Shown here: positions 54,306 through 63,004 of the stretch, piece after piece
Layout: each line of letters starts with the position of its first letter
Numbering within the stretch: position 1 is the first letter of the stretch
Assembly (NCBI RefSeq): GCF_007744255.1
Contig: NZ_CP036267.1
Location: forward strand, 3,351,500 to 3,415,499
Direction of reading: 5' to 3'
DNA from: Thalassoglobus polymorphus
GTDB taxonomy: Bacteria > Planctomycetota > Planctomycetia > Planctomycetales > Planctomycetaceae
Length of the DNA stretch: 64,000 nucleotides
The notes under the pieces: model-generated
What the model was told of the DNA's origin: nothing
Seen by the model: only the letters and a program-made list of their open reading frames with translations
The model's database searches: none
Made by a program: the position numbers and the translations under genes

Positions 54306-57300
54306 ATGTCACAACGTTCAGACGTGAACGACGATGCGCTCTCTCTGTTTCATCCAGTGATACAGGACTGGTTTCGGTCTCGCTTTAACCACCCCACCGA
54401 CCCGCAGCAAGAAGGTTGGCCGCACATTGCGAGCGGGGATCACACTCTCATTGCCGCTCCAACTGGGAGCGGAAAAACGTTGACAGCGTTTCTGGCGATC
54501 ATCGACCGCTTATTTCGCGACGCCGTCGACGGAAAACTGGAGGAGGGATTGCAGGTCGTTTACCTCTCTCCGCTCAGAGCGCTTTCGAACGACATGGAGC
54601 GAAATCTGACCGGACCGCTTCAGGAAATTCACGAACTCGCGCTCGCTCAAGGGTTCGATGTTCCTCCAATTCAGGTTGGACTCCGAACAGGAGACACAAC
54701 TTCGTATCAACGCTCAAAGATGGTGAAGAAGCCACCACACATTTTAGTAACAACTCCGGAGTCTCTGTTTTTACTGCTGACAGGAGAAAAAAGCCGCGAA
54801 TCACTTCGGACAGTAAAAACTGTCATCGTTGATGAAATTCATGCCCTTGTTCGCGACAAACGTGGTTCGCACATGGCATTATCTATCGAGCGTCTTGAAG
54901 CGCTCGTCCCGCAACCACTACAGCGGATCGGTTTGTCGGCGACTCAAAAACCGATTTCGCGCGTCGCAGAGTTTCTTGTCGGTGACCGTCCTCCCAAAGA
55001 CGCAGAAACTGGAATCGACTGCCAGATTGTCGATGTTGGTCATACGCGTGACCTCGACCTGGCGGTTGAAATTCCTCCCAGCGAGTTGTCGTGCGTCTGC
55101 TCACATGAGCAATGGGCAGAAGTCAATCATCGCATTGTTGAACTTATCAACGAACACCGCAGCACACTTATTTTCGTCAACACCCGACGACTCGCTGAAC
55201 GCCTCACCCATCAGCTCTCCCAAATTTTGGGCGAAGAAGCGATTAGTAGCCATCACGGTTCATTGTCGAAAGAACACAGGCTCAGCACCGAGCAACGTTT
55301 GAAATCGGGAGAGCTCAAGGCGGTTGTCGCGACGGCATCGCTCGAACTCGGCATCGATGTCGGTTATATCGACCTCGTGATTCAGATCGGTTCGCCCCGA
55401 TCCATCGCTGCGTTTCTGCAACGAATAGGCCGATCCGGGCACGCGCTCGGACTTGTCCCGCGCGGGCGATTATTTGCTTTGACACGCGATGAGCTCATTG
55501 AATGCCTGGGACTGATCCGAGCCGTCAAACAGGGGCGGCTGGATGTGATCCCCGTCCCGGAAGCTCCTCTGGATATTCTGGCTCAACAGATTGTTGGGGA
55601 AGTCTGCAATGAAGAATGGGACGTCGACGAGATCTTCGACTGCTTCACTCGCGCGTCCCCTTATCGAAATTTATTGCGAGAAGACTTTGATCGCGTCATT
55701 CATATTTTGAGCAACGGACTGACGGAACATGAAAGCCGCGGTCGGGCGCTCATCCATCATGACCACGTCAACGGAATCATCAAGACAAGAAAAGCGTCTC
55801 GACTCATTGCTCTGAACAACTCCGGAGCGATCGCCGAGATTGATTCCGTTCGAGTCATTCTTGAGGATGAAAACACGGTCGTAGGTTCGGTCGACGAAGA
55901 CTTTGCTGTGGAAAGCTCAGCCGGAGATATCTTCCTGCTGGGGAATTCTTCTTGGAGAATTCAACGCTTGCGGGGGAACGACCTTATCGTGGCTGACGCA
56001 CATGGAGCTCCGCCGACGATACCGTTCTGGCGTGGCGAGGCTCCGGGCAGAACGATCGAACTCTCCGAAGAGGTTTCGAACTTACGTGCGGAGATCGAAT
56101 CGCGCCTGATCGAGATCGACAAATCTCGGGAACAGATCAAGCCCTCAGCTGAAGAGCTCAATCAGGAACAACCGCAACACTGGAAACCGTTGGTCAAATG
56201 GTTACAAACCGAGACCGAATGTAACGATTTCGCAGCTTGGCAAATCGTCACCTACATCGCTGCGCAGCGGGCCGCTATTGGAGTGGTCCCAACGACTAGA
56301 AAAGTTGTCTTCGAAAGATTCTTTGATGAATCAGGAGGGATGCAACTCGTGGTGCATGCTCCGTTCGGAGGAAGAATCAATCGTGCCTGGGGTCTGGCAT
56401 TTCGGAAACGTTTCTGCCGCTCTTTCGATTTCGAACTTCAAGCTTCCGCCGACGACGATGGCTTCATTCTTTCTCTGGGGCCACAGCACAGCTTTCCGAT
56501 TGAAAGCCTGTTTCCAATGATGCGAGTCGATAACGCTCAAAATCTTCTGGAGCAAGCTCTGCTAGTTGTTCCGATGTTTCATTTGCGGTGGCGATGGAAT
56601 GTGACGAGGTCGCTTTTTGTTGCACGAATGAAAAACGGAAAGAAAGTCCCCCCGGCACTTCAAAGGTTTCGAACAGAGGATTTACTGACAGCCGTCTTTC
56701 CGAAATTGACCGGCTGCCAGGAAAATATTGTGGGAGACCACGAAATCCCCGACCATCCGATCGTCAAACAAACGATGGAGGACTGCTTGCGGGAAGCACT
56801 CGATATCGATGGTCTTGTGGATCTACTGGTACGTGTCGATGCCGAAGAGGTCACTTACATCGCTCGGGATACCCGTGAACCTTCCCCGTTTGCGTACGAA
56901 CTACTGAACGCCAATCCGTATGCGTTTCTGGATGGTGGTGAGGTTCAAGAACGCCGTGCTCGTGCCGTCTCAACTCGCCGTTCTCTGAATGTTGAATCGG
57001 TACGTGACCTGGGCAAGCTGGACCCAGAGGCCATTCGCTCAGTTGTCGAAGAAGTCCAACCGCTGATTCGCAACGAAGATGAACTTCACGATGCCTTGGT
57101 CAGCCGCTTCTTAATTCCGGTCAACGACGACGAGACGCTCGCAGCGACAAAACTCTGCTTTCAGTCTTCAGAACATGGTGAGTTCCTGCAATCGTTAAAC
57201 AATGCCGGTCGCATCATAAAAGTGAGCCGCCGAAATACGAACGGTGAGCCTGATTTCGTCGGTTGGGTTCCCGTCGAACGATGGCCAGCAGCCTCGCTGG

Positions 57301-58862
57301 TTTGGAAAGGCTTGAAAACCGACTGTGAAGTCAACGTCCCCAGCACCGTAAAACAGGACTGGAATGATGTCGATGCTCTGGTTGCTGTGCTCCGCGGATT
57401 GATAGAAACGAGTGGCCCCGTCACAGCAGTTGAAATTGCCTCGGCTTTACAGCTTCCAGCCAATCAAGTCTTCGCGAGCCTTGTAGCACTCGAAGGTGAG
57501 GGAATCGTTCTTCGCGGCCGGTTCTTGAATTATGATCCGAATATCGATAGTGAATCCGAGAACATTGAATGGTGCCATCGGCGTTTGCTCGCTCGAATTC
57601 ATCGAAGGACCATCTCAGGTCTGCGAAAAGAAATTGAAGCGGTCGAAATCCCTGTTTACCATAAGTTTCTTGCCCGACATCACGGAGCCGTCGCAGGCCA
57701 TCGGCGTCAGGGGGCAGACGGTGTTTACGAATCTATCTCACAGCTGCAAGGGCTCGACCTGTCGTCCGCCGCCTGGGAAGAGAGTCTGCTCCCGTTACGG
57801 GTTGAAGCATACGTCCCTGCCTGGCTGGACGAGCTTTGTTTGACCGGTGACATCGGCTGGGGCCGTCTCGATCCAGTCACCAAAAAACGAACCGCCGGAA
57901 AGCCGATGGCCTCTGTCACACGTGCAGTTCCGATCTCACTCTTCCTTCGTGAAGATCTCCCCTGGTTAACGTCTCGCAGCCACGAACCTGACGAAGAAAG
58001 CCTGGGTGATTCCTCAGTCGAGATATTAGAGTTACTCAAGTCTCAGGGTGCATTGTTCGCCCGCGACTTGCTTCAGATGACAAACCTGTTGCCAACTCAG
58101 CTTGACGAGCGACTGGGCGAGCTTGTCTCGCGCGGATGGATCACCGCCGATGGTTTTGCTGGATTACGCAAGCTGACACGGACGCAAGCGGATGAAAAAA
58201 AATCACGTCGCCGCTCCAGACTCCATCGTGAACGAAAACCAACCGTCAATATTGGTCGCTGGACCTTGTGGAACCAGGAAGACCATGACATCTCAGACGA
58301 AGAAATTGTGGAACAATGGGCCTGGCAACTGATTCGCCGCTGGGGCGTGGTCTTTCGCGACCTCGTTCTGCGTGAGCCGCTCTCACCGCAATGGTGGGAA
58401 CTTTTGAGGGTTTACCGTCGACTCGAAGCCAGAGGAGAAATTCGAGGAGGCCGATTTATTAAAGGGGTTGGAGGAGAACAGTTCGCAACGGGTGAAGCGA
58501 TCCGAGAACTTCGCACGATACGCGACACTGAAGGAACGCCGGAGCTGACGACGATCTCAGCTGCCGATCCCCTCAACCTGACCGGCATTCTTGGTCCAGG
58601 AAAACGAATTCCCGGACTGGCTGGCAATCGAGTGGCGTATCTTGATGGAGAAATCGTCGGTTGGAAAAAGGGAGACGAACACTGGATTGCGGAAGAGATC
58701 GAGGAACAACAAAGAACCGAAATCTTGTACCACTTCGGTCTCCCAATTCGACGAAGTCCTATCGAGTCTGAACTGGATGCCCCCGACAAGAAACGCAAAT
58801 CCAAAAAGAAACGTCGTCCGAATCGTGATGGAAGCGGAATTCCAAAACCGTTTCCGTTCTGA
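54306..58862 (+). CDS. lhr: Lhr-type superfamily 2 DNA helicase
   Basis: 1518 residues, the length of full Lhr. The helicase core begins with the Q motif near 30-38; Walker A APTGSGKT is at 51-58, VYLSPLRALSNDM is motif Ia, DEIHALV (176-182) is motif II, GLSATQKP motif III, and FVNTRRLAERL with QRIGRSGH are motifs IV and VI. Downstream are the Lhr winged-helix and core regions and a long C-terminal domain of about 600 residues. Lhr unwinds DNA and DNA:RNA hybrids in repair and recombination. It is a single gene with a basic C-terminus (KRKSKKKRRPNR). Confidence 0.93.
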   Translation: MSQRSDVNDDALSLFHPVIQDWFRSRFNHPTDPQQEGWPHIASGDHTLIAAPTGSGKTLTAFLAIIDRLFRDAVDGKLEEGLQVVYLSPLRALSNDMERNLTGPLQEIHELALAQGFDVPPIQVGLRTGDTTSYQRSKMVKKPPHILVTTPESLFLLLTGEKSRESLRTVKTVIVDEIHALVRDKRGSHMALSIERLEALVPQPLQRIGLSATQKPISRVAEFLVGDRPPKDAETGIDCQIVDVGHTRDLDLAVEIPPSELSCVCSHEQWAEVNHRIVELINEHRSTLIFVNTRRLAERLTHQLSQILGEEAISSHHGSLSKEHRLSTEQRLKSGELKAVVATASLELGIDVGYIDLVIQIGSPRSIAAFLQRIGRSGHALGLVPRGRLFALTRDELIECLGLIRAVKQGRLDVIPVPEAPLDILAQQIVGEVCNEEWDVDEIFDCFTRASPYRNLLREDFDRVIHILSNGLTEHESRGRALIHHDHVNGIIKTRKASRLIALNNSGAIAEIDSVRVILEDENTVVGSVDEDFAVESSAGDIFLLGNSSWRIQRLRGNDLIVADAHGAPPTIPFWRGEAPGRTIELSEEVSNLRAEIESRLIEIDKSREQIKPSAEELNQEQPQHWKPLVKWLQTETECNDFAAWQIVTYIAAQRAAIGVVPTTRKVVFERFFDESGGMQLVVHAPFGGRINRAWGLAFRKRFCRSFDFELQASADDDGFILSLGPQHSFPIESLFPMMRVDNAQNLLEQALLVVPMFHLRWRWNVTRSLFVARMKNGKKVPPALQRFRTEDLLTAVFPKLTGCQENIVGDHEIPDHPIVKQTMEDCLREALDIDGLVDLLVRVDAEEVTYIARDTREPSPFAYELLNANPYAFLDGGEVQERRARAVSTRRSLNVESVRDLGKLDPEAIRSVVEEVQPLIRNEDELHDALVSRFLIPVNDDETLAATKLCFQSSEHGEFLQSLNNAGRIIKVSRRNTNGEPDFVGWVPVERWPAASLVWKGLKTDCEVNVPSTVKQDWNDVDALVAVLRGLIETSGPVTAVEIASALQLPANQVFASLVALEGEGIVLRGRFLNYDPNIDSESENIEWCHRRLLARIHRRTISGLRKEIEAVEIPVYHKFLARHHGAVAGHRRQGADGVYESISQLQGLDLSSAAWEESLLPLRVEAYVPAWLDELCLTGDIGWGRLDPVTKKRTAGKPMASVTRAVPISLFLREDLPWLTSRSHEPDEESLGDSSVEILELLKSQGALFARDLLQMTNLLPTQLDERLGELVSRGWITADGFAGLRKLTRTQADEKKSRRRSRLHRERKPTVNIGRWTLWNQEDHDISDEEIVEQWAWQLIRRWGVVFRDLVLREPLSPQWWELLRVYRRLEARGEIRGGRFIKGVGGEQFATGEAIRELRTIRDTEGTPELTTISAADPLNLTGILGPGKRIPGLAGNRVAYLDGEIVGWKKGDEHWIAEEIEEQQRTEILYHFGLPIRRSPIESELDAPDKKRKSKKKRRPNRDGSGIPKPFPF

Positions 58863-59351
58863 TCGAAAGTTGTGAACCGGGCAGGTAGTTTTCGGGCAGG
58901 TATTTTCGACCAGGCATTCGAGCTCTGCGTCTTGGGAACAGTAAACTCATTGGTGAAATTCGTTCGGTTCGGGAATACGGTGTTGCAAACCGCTTCCGGC
59001 AATGAAAATATGCCCACGGAAATCCGATTCAGTCGCTCTCTCCAACGACCACAAATTCTCCTGAACGCCTCGCTTCTCCGCTTTCCACATCCTGCGAAAT
59101 AATGTGGGAATTGTCGTCAAAAACTGTTGAAGGATTCATCGAGGAGTGCCACTGATTTCGCAGACCTGCTGAAGCGGTCTTGCGTTGATTTTGGGCTACA
59201 TGTTATTTCTTCCCTATCCAGCCATGATTCATTGTGCTTTCCAGCGCATTCACGGTCTATCAGATTGAAGTCATGAGCATGTTTTGACGCTCAAAAAGTC
59301 AATCTAAGTAAGTGGACGAACGTATACAACTTTAGTGTTAGGCTTGAATTG
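58863..59351. other. Intergenic stretch, no gene seen
   Basis: About 490 bp without a supported gene or repeat copy. It lies between lhr and the Ser-rich zinc-ribbon gene, both on the plus strand. No clear promoter or terminator was found. Confidence 0.4.
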
Positions 59352-60521
59352 ATGTGGTGCGCTAGCTGTCAGGACGACGTCGCCGCCGAAATCTCGGAAG
59401 ATGGGCAAGTTCTCAAATGTACAACTTGTGGCGAATCGATACGCCAAGTGTTTGCGCCGAGTTTGCATCCGGAAACGAAGTCCGCACGGGACTTGCTGAA
59501 AAAGTGGGCTGAGGAACAGCAACAGCTGGTTGGTGATCGACAACCGTTGCCTTCGGAGGCTCCCAGCGAAGAACCTCAGCAGGAGACCTCACCCGCAACA
59601 TCACCAGTCATTGATATTGCTGCTTCCGATCAGGTCGCTTCCGATCAGGCTGCTTCCAGTCAAAGTCCCTCAAGCGAAAGTCCCTCAAGCGAAAGTCCCT
59701 CAAGCCAAAGTCCCTCAAGCGAAAATACTTCCAGTGAAAATGCTTCTCTTCCAGAGGCTTCAAGCAAATTGAACGAGGAAGAACCGGTTGTTGAGCAAGT
59801 TGCTGAACCGATTCAAAACGAAAAGAAGAAACCAAAATTTCGAATCGACGCTGCCCATTCACCAACATTACGAAAATTTCCCGAAGCACCATCCCCACCA
59901 GCCGCTCAGCCACCGGTCAATCAACCTCCGGCCGCTCCTCAAGACTTGGTGAAGTCTGAAGTCGTCGAGAATGTGATTGGCGACGATCACGAGACTGAGT
60001 TTCAGGACGACGACGAAGACGTCGAAGATCGGATTCCATTCACACACGAACAGGCCCAGTCTACTGAAAGTCAGCGCGAGCACTATTCGCACTCTGCTCA
60101 CGTTCAGGCTCCCGCACCGCATTTCGACGTCGTTGCGGCAGCTAAACAATCGAAATCTCGCCCTGGGCGATCAGAAGTCATTTGGGGACAACTGATGGCT
60201 TACGCCGGTGTCGGTGTTTTAACTGTTGGAACAATCCTGGTTCTGTGGGGCTACTTTGGAATGGTCGAGCAGTATGCCTCCACCGGGTGGCTTCTTTCGA
60301 CTGCTGGACAAATGTTGTTACTGCTCGGAATCGTCACGCTCGTCTCTGGCGGAATGCAGCAAACAACTCATGAAGTGACAGAACGAATCGAATATCTGGG
60401 TGGTCGTATGATTCGTATTGAGCAATCAACGGACCAACTGTTAAAAGGCCCGCACCTCGGGAAAAAAACTCGCCGCCAGAAAGAATCCGAGTTCGGTGAC
60501 GAGAAAAGCTCGACGTCATAA
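59352..60521 (+). CDS. Zinc-ribbon membrane protein with Ser-rich pentapeptide repeats
   Basis: 389 residues from the ATG at 59352. An N-terminal ribbon (MWCASCQDDV and KCTTCGESI) is followed by five-residue repeats rich in Ser (AASDQ, VASDQ, AASSQ, then SPSSE/SPSSQ four times, NTSSE). An acidic Pro/Gln-rich linker (about 150-275) follows. Two membrane helices lie at about 300-322 and 333-355 (LMAYAGVGVLTVGTILVLWG and WLLSTAGQMLLLLGIVTLVS). The C-terminal tail is Lys/Arg-rich. No enzyme is recognised. The layout of a zinc ribbon plus long linker plus helices parallels the protein at 350, but they are not clear homologues. Confidence 0.82.
   Translation: MWCASCQDDVAAEISEDGQVLKCTTCGESIRQVFAPSLHPETKSARDLLKKWAEEQQQLVGDRQPLPSEAPSEEPQQETSPATSPVIDIAASDQVASDQAASSQSPSSESPSSESPSSQSPSSENTSSENASLPEASSKLNEEEPVVEQVAEPIQNEKKKPKFRIDAAHSPTLRKFPEAPSPPAAQPPVNQPPAAPQDLVKSEVVENVIGDDHETEFQDDDEDVEDRIPFTHEQAQSTESQREHYSHSAHVQAPAPHFDVVAAAKQSKSRPGRSEVIWGQLMAYAGVGVLTVGTILVLWGYFGMVEQYASTGWLLSTAGQMLLLLGIVTLVSGGMQQTTHEVTERIEYLGGRMIRIEQSTDQLLKGPHLGKKTRRQKESEFGDEKSSTS
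59661..59720 (+). repeat. Four tandem 15-bp repeats inside the zinc-ribbon gene
   Basis: Units of [C/G]AAAGTCCCTCAAGC at 59661, 59676, 59691 and 59706; two diverged units follow to about 59750, and earlier degenerate ones start near 59630. Each unit encodes one five-residue Ser-rich block, so copy number can change without a frameshift. Confidence 0.9.
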
Positions 60522-60717
60522 ATTGAAACACGATTCCGATCTTTCGTAAAATGGAATTCGCAATTGAGGAACTGATCCTTTCACTTTACGATCCCGCCTC
60601 AACACATACAGACCCGATTTTGAGTTCACTTCCTCTGAAGCGAGAAACGTGAGTGTCTTGCCGAGAGTATCGGCGATACGCAGAGAGGTGAATTCGCAAG
60701 CTAAGTAATTTGGACTC

Positions 60718-61023
60718 ATGACAGGATATACGGTTCACACAGGATCGAACGATAATTTTCGCGATGGTTGGGACGCAATCTTTGGCGGCACCCCCCAAAA
60801 AACAACCAAGAAAACAACTAAGAAGACCAAGACCGCCAAAAAAGCTGCAAAGAAGACCGCGAAAAAGGCACCTGTAGAAAAGAAGGCAGCTAAAAAGAAA
60901 GCTGCAAAGAAAAAAACAACGACGAAAGCGCAGACGAAAGCCTCTGCAAAGAAAAAAACGACAGCTAAGAAAAAAGCTGCTAAGAAGAAAACAGTAAAAA
61001 AGAAATCAGCAAAGAAGAAGTGA
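60718..61023 (+). CDS. Lys/Ala-rich histone-H1-like protein
   Basis: 101 residues. The first 25 (MTGYTVHTGSNDNFRDGWDA) are acidic to neutral and globular-looking. The rest is KK[A/T]-rich repeats (KKAAKKTAKKAPVEKKAAKK and similar), about half Lys, with no acidic residues after Glu54. Such tails resemble eukaryotic H1 C-termini and the bacterial HU/AlgP-like tails and should bind DNA or RNA by charge. A short N-terminal GWDAIFGG-type module is present in planctomycete proteins of this kind as far as I know. Nucleoid or RNA compaction is an inference. Confidence 0.75.
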   Translation: MTGYTVHTGSNDNFRDGWDAIFGGTPQKTTKKTTKKTKTAKKAAKKTAKKAPVEKKAAKKKAAKKKTTTKAQTKASAKKKTTAKKKAAKKKTVKKKSAKKK

Positions 61024-61214
61024 AGTTGACGCATCAATCGCTGGAGGCGCATTGATCGCAGAGAGAATTGACCCCGACCTGAGCTTTGTCCTCTCACGTC
61101 TTCATGATGGTGAGAACGATCAGGCAGAGCATCGGCGATGGAGCGATTCAAACACCATACCCATTTCCCTACTCCCTTTCGGGTTCCTATCAAACGACAT
61201 TGGAGGTCTAGTAG

Positions 61215-61442
61215 ATGTCTGAACTCCCGCAACTTGATGAGCAGCAAGTTCTTCCTATGGAGGAAGAAACCACCGGATACGAAGTCATTTCGAGCGACGA
61301 AGTTGATCGAACTGTCGCATCGATTGAAGAAATGATGTCTCGTATTCAAAGTGAAAACATCCGAGCCATTCTCGACGAAGCTGCAGACGAGATTTATAGT
61401 TTGGTTTATTCAGAATCGCTTCATGATGCAGAGGCTGCGTAA
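61215..61442 (+). CDS. Small acidic protein of unknown function
   Basis: 75 residues with a strong GGAGG ribosome site in front of the ATG. The sequence is acidic (about 20 Asp/Glu and few Lys/Arg), with a helical middle (SSDEVDRTVASIEEMMSRIQ) and DEAADEIYSLVYSESL. No signal, membrane helix or catalytic motif is present, and I know no family. A terminator follows 32 bp after the stop, which supports a real transcript. An adjacent basic histone-like gene might pair with it; that is a guess. Confidence 0.7.
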   Translation: MSELPQLDEQQVLPMEEETTGYEVISSDEVDRTVASIEEMMSRIQSENIRAILDEAADEIYSLVYSESLHDAEAA

Positions 61443-61473
61443 CCCAGAATTCAGAAGAATTTGATAAAATCTC

Positions 61474-61512
61474 AGCACTGCCGACAGCAAATCTGTCGAC
61501 GGTGCTTTTTTT
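61474..61512 (+). terminator. Rho-independent terminator
   Basis: Stem AGCACTGCCGACAG / CTGTCGACGGTGCT with a CAAAT loop (12 of 14 pairs plus G-U) and seven T. It ends the small acidic gene transcript, 20 bp before the FucD start. Confidence 0.88.
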
Positions 61513-61533
61513 ATTCCTGGTTCGAGACAAGAC

Positions 61534-62841
61534 ATGCCCATCACAATCACAAAGCTGACGCCGTTTGATATTCGTTTTCCGACCTCGGAACAGCTCGATG
61601 GTTCTGATGCAATGAATCCCGATCCCGATTATTCCGCGGCTTACGTCGTCCTGGAAACAGATTCACCAGACGGAGTTTCGGGACACGGAATGACTTTTAC
61701 AATTGGTCGCGGCAACGAACTCTGTGCGAAAGGAATTGAAGCACTCGCTCCCCTGATTGTCGGTCGTACGCTGGAATCGTTCACTGAAGATATGGCAGGT
61801 TTCTGGAAGCACATCACCGGGGACAGCCAGTTGCGCTGGGTCGGTCCAGAAAAGGGAGTGATTCATCTGGCGACAGCTGCAGTTGTCAATGCTGTGTGGG
61901 ACCTGTATGCCAAGGTCGAGGGAAAACCGCTCTGGCGTCTCCTCGCAGAGATGACTCCAGAGCAACTCGTCAGCTGCATCGACTTTCGGTACATCACCGA
62001 TGCCATCACCCCACAAGAGGCTGTCACTCTTCTGGAGAGCCTCGCTGACTCGAAACAAGAACGGATTGATGCCCTTGCACAAAATGGCTTCCCTTCGTAC
62101 ACGACCTCCGCTGGATGGCTCGGTTATTCTGACCAAAAACTGCGGGACCTCTGTCGCAGCTGTATTGAACAAGGTTGGGACTGCTTCAAAATTAAGGTCG
62201 GGCGAAACCTGGAAGATGACATTCGCCGCTGCCGAATTATTCGCGAGGAAATCGGCCCGGACCGTCGATTGATGATCGACGCCAATCAGGTCTGGGAAGT
62301 TACAGAAGCGATTGAGTGGATGGAATCGTTTATCGAGTTCAAGCCATGGTTTATTGAAGAACCGACATCGCCGGATGATGTCCTCGGTCATGCTGCGATT
62401 GCAAAAGCCGTTGCTCCGATCAAAGTCGCGACTGGTGAACATTGTGCAAATCGCATCATGTTCAAGCAGTTCCTCCAATCGGGGGGGATGGGTGTCTGTC
62501 AGATCGACAGTTGTCGTTTGGGAGGAGTCAACGAAGTTCTGGCAGTCTTGCTGATGGCCGCCAAGTTTGACGTCCCGGTCTGCCCGCATGCTGGCGGAGT
62601 CGGACTGTGTGAATACGTTCAGCATCTGTCGATGTTCGATTTCATCGCAGTCAGTGGTTCGCAGGAAGATCGCCTGACCGAATATGCCGGGCACTTGCAC
62701 GAACACTTCAAAGATCCAGTCGTCATGAATAAGGGGAGGTACATGCCTCCACAGGCTCCTGGATACAGCATTGAGATGCTGCCTGAATCAATCGAAACCT
62801 ACACTTTCCCGAATGGTTCATACTGGAAAAATCGAACGTAA
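61534..62841 (+). CDS. fucD: L-fuconate dehydratase
   Basis: 435 residues, full length for this mandelate-racemase-type enolase. The first catalytic base is in CFKIKVGRN (K219-x-K221), the metal ligands are in MIDANQVW (Asp249), FIEEPTSPDD (Glu275) and ATGEHCANR (Glu302), and the other base is in CPHAGGVGLCE (His352). The whole sequence matches FucD/ENOSF1, which dehydrates L-fuconate to 2-keto-3-deoxy-L-fuconate in the cytoplasm. Other acid sugars may also be used. Only CGAG-type purines precede the ATG. The kinase at 13563 acts on a similar keto-deoxy acid, but KDG rather than the fuconate product. Confidence 0.94.
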   Translation: MPITITKLTPFDIRFPTSEQLDGSDAMNPDPDYSAAYVVLETDSPDGVSGHGMTFTIGRGNELCAKGIEALAPLIVGRTLESFTEDMAGFWKHITGDSQLRWVGPEKGVIHLATAAVVNAVWDLYAKVEGKPLWRLLAEMTPEQLVSCIDFRYITDAITPQEAVTLLESLADSKQERIDALAQNGFPSYTTSAGWLGYSDQKLRDLCRSCIEQGWDCFKIKVGRNLEDDIRRCRIIREEIGPDRRLMIDANQVWEVTEAIEWMESFIEFKPWFIEEPTSPDDVLGHAAIAKAVAPIKVATGEHCANRIMFKQFLQSGGMGVCQIDSCRLGGVNEVLAVLLMAAKFDVPVCPHAGGVGLCEYVQHLSMFDFIAVSGSQEDRLTEYAGHLHEHFKDPVVMNKGRYMPPQAPGYSIEMLPESIETYTFPNGSYWKNRT

Positions 62842-63004
62842 GAAACAGCTTTGCTCCGACCACTCAGCAAACGCTCAGCTGTGAACGCTCAACTGCGAAC
62901 GCCAAAAGTTGACGACGCTCCATTCTACTCGCGTCAAATTCACTTCAGCCTTGCTTGCATCAGTGAAAACTGAAATGATAATTGCTTCTTAATAGAGGCA
63001 ACTC

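Noticed and set aside
61663-62706. Long minus-strand frame of 347 codons
   Set aside because: It is exactly antisense to FucD, which has all catalytic residues.
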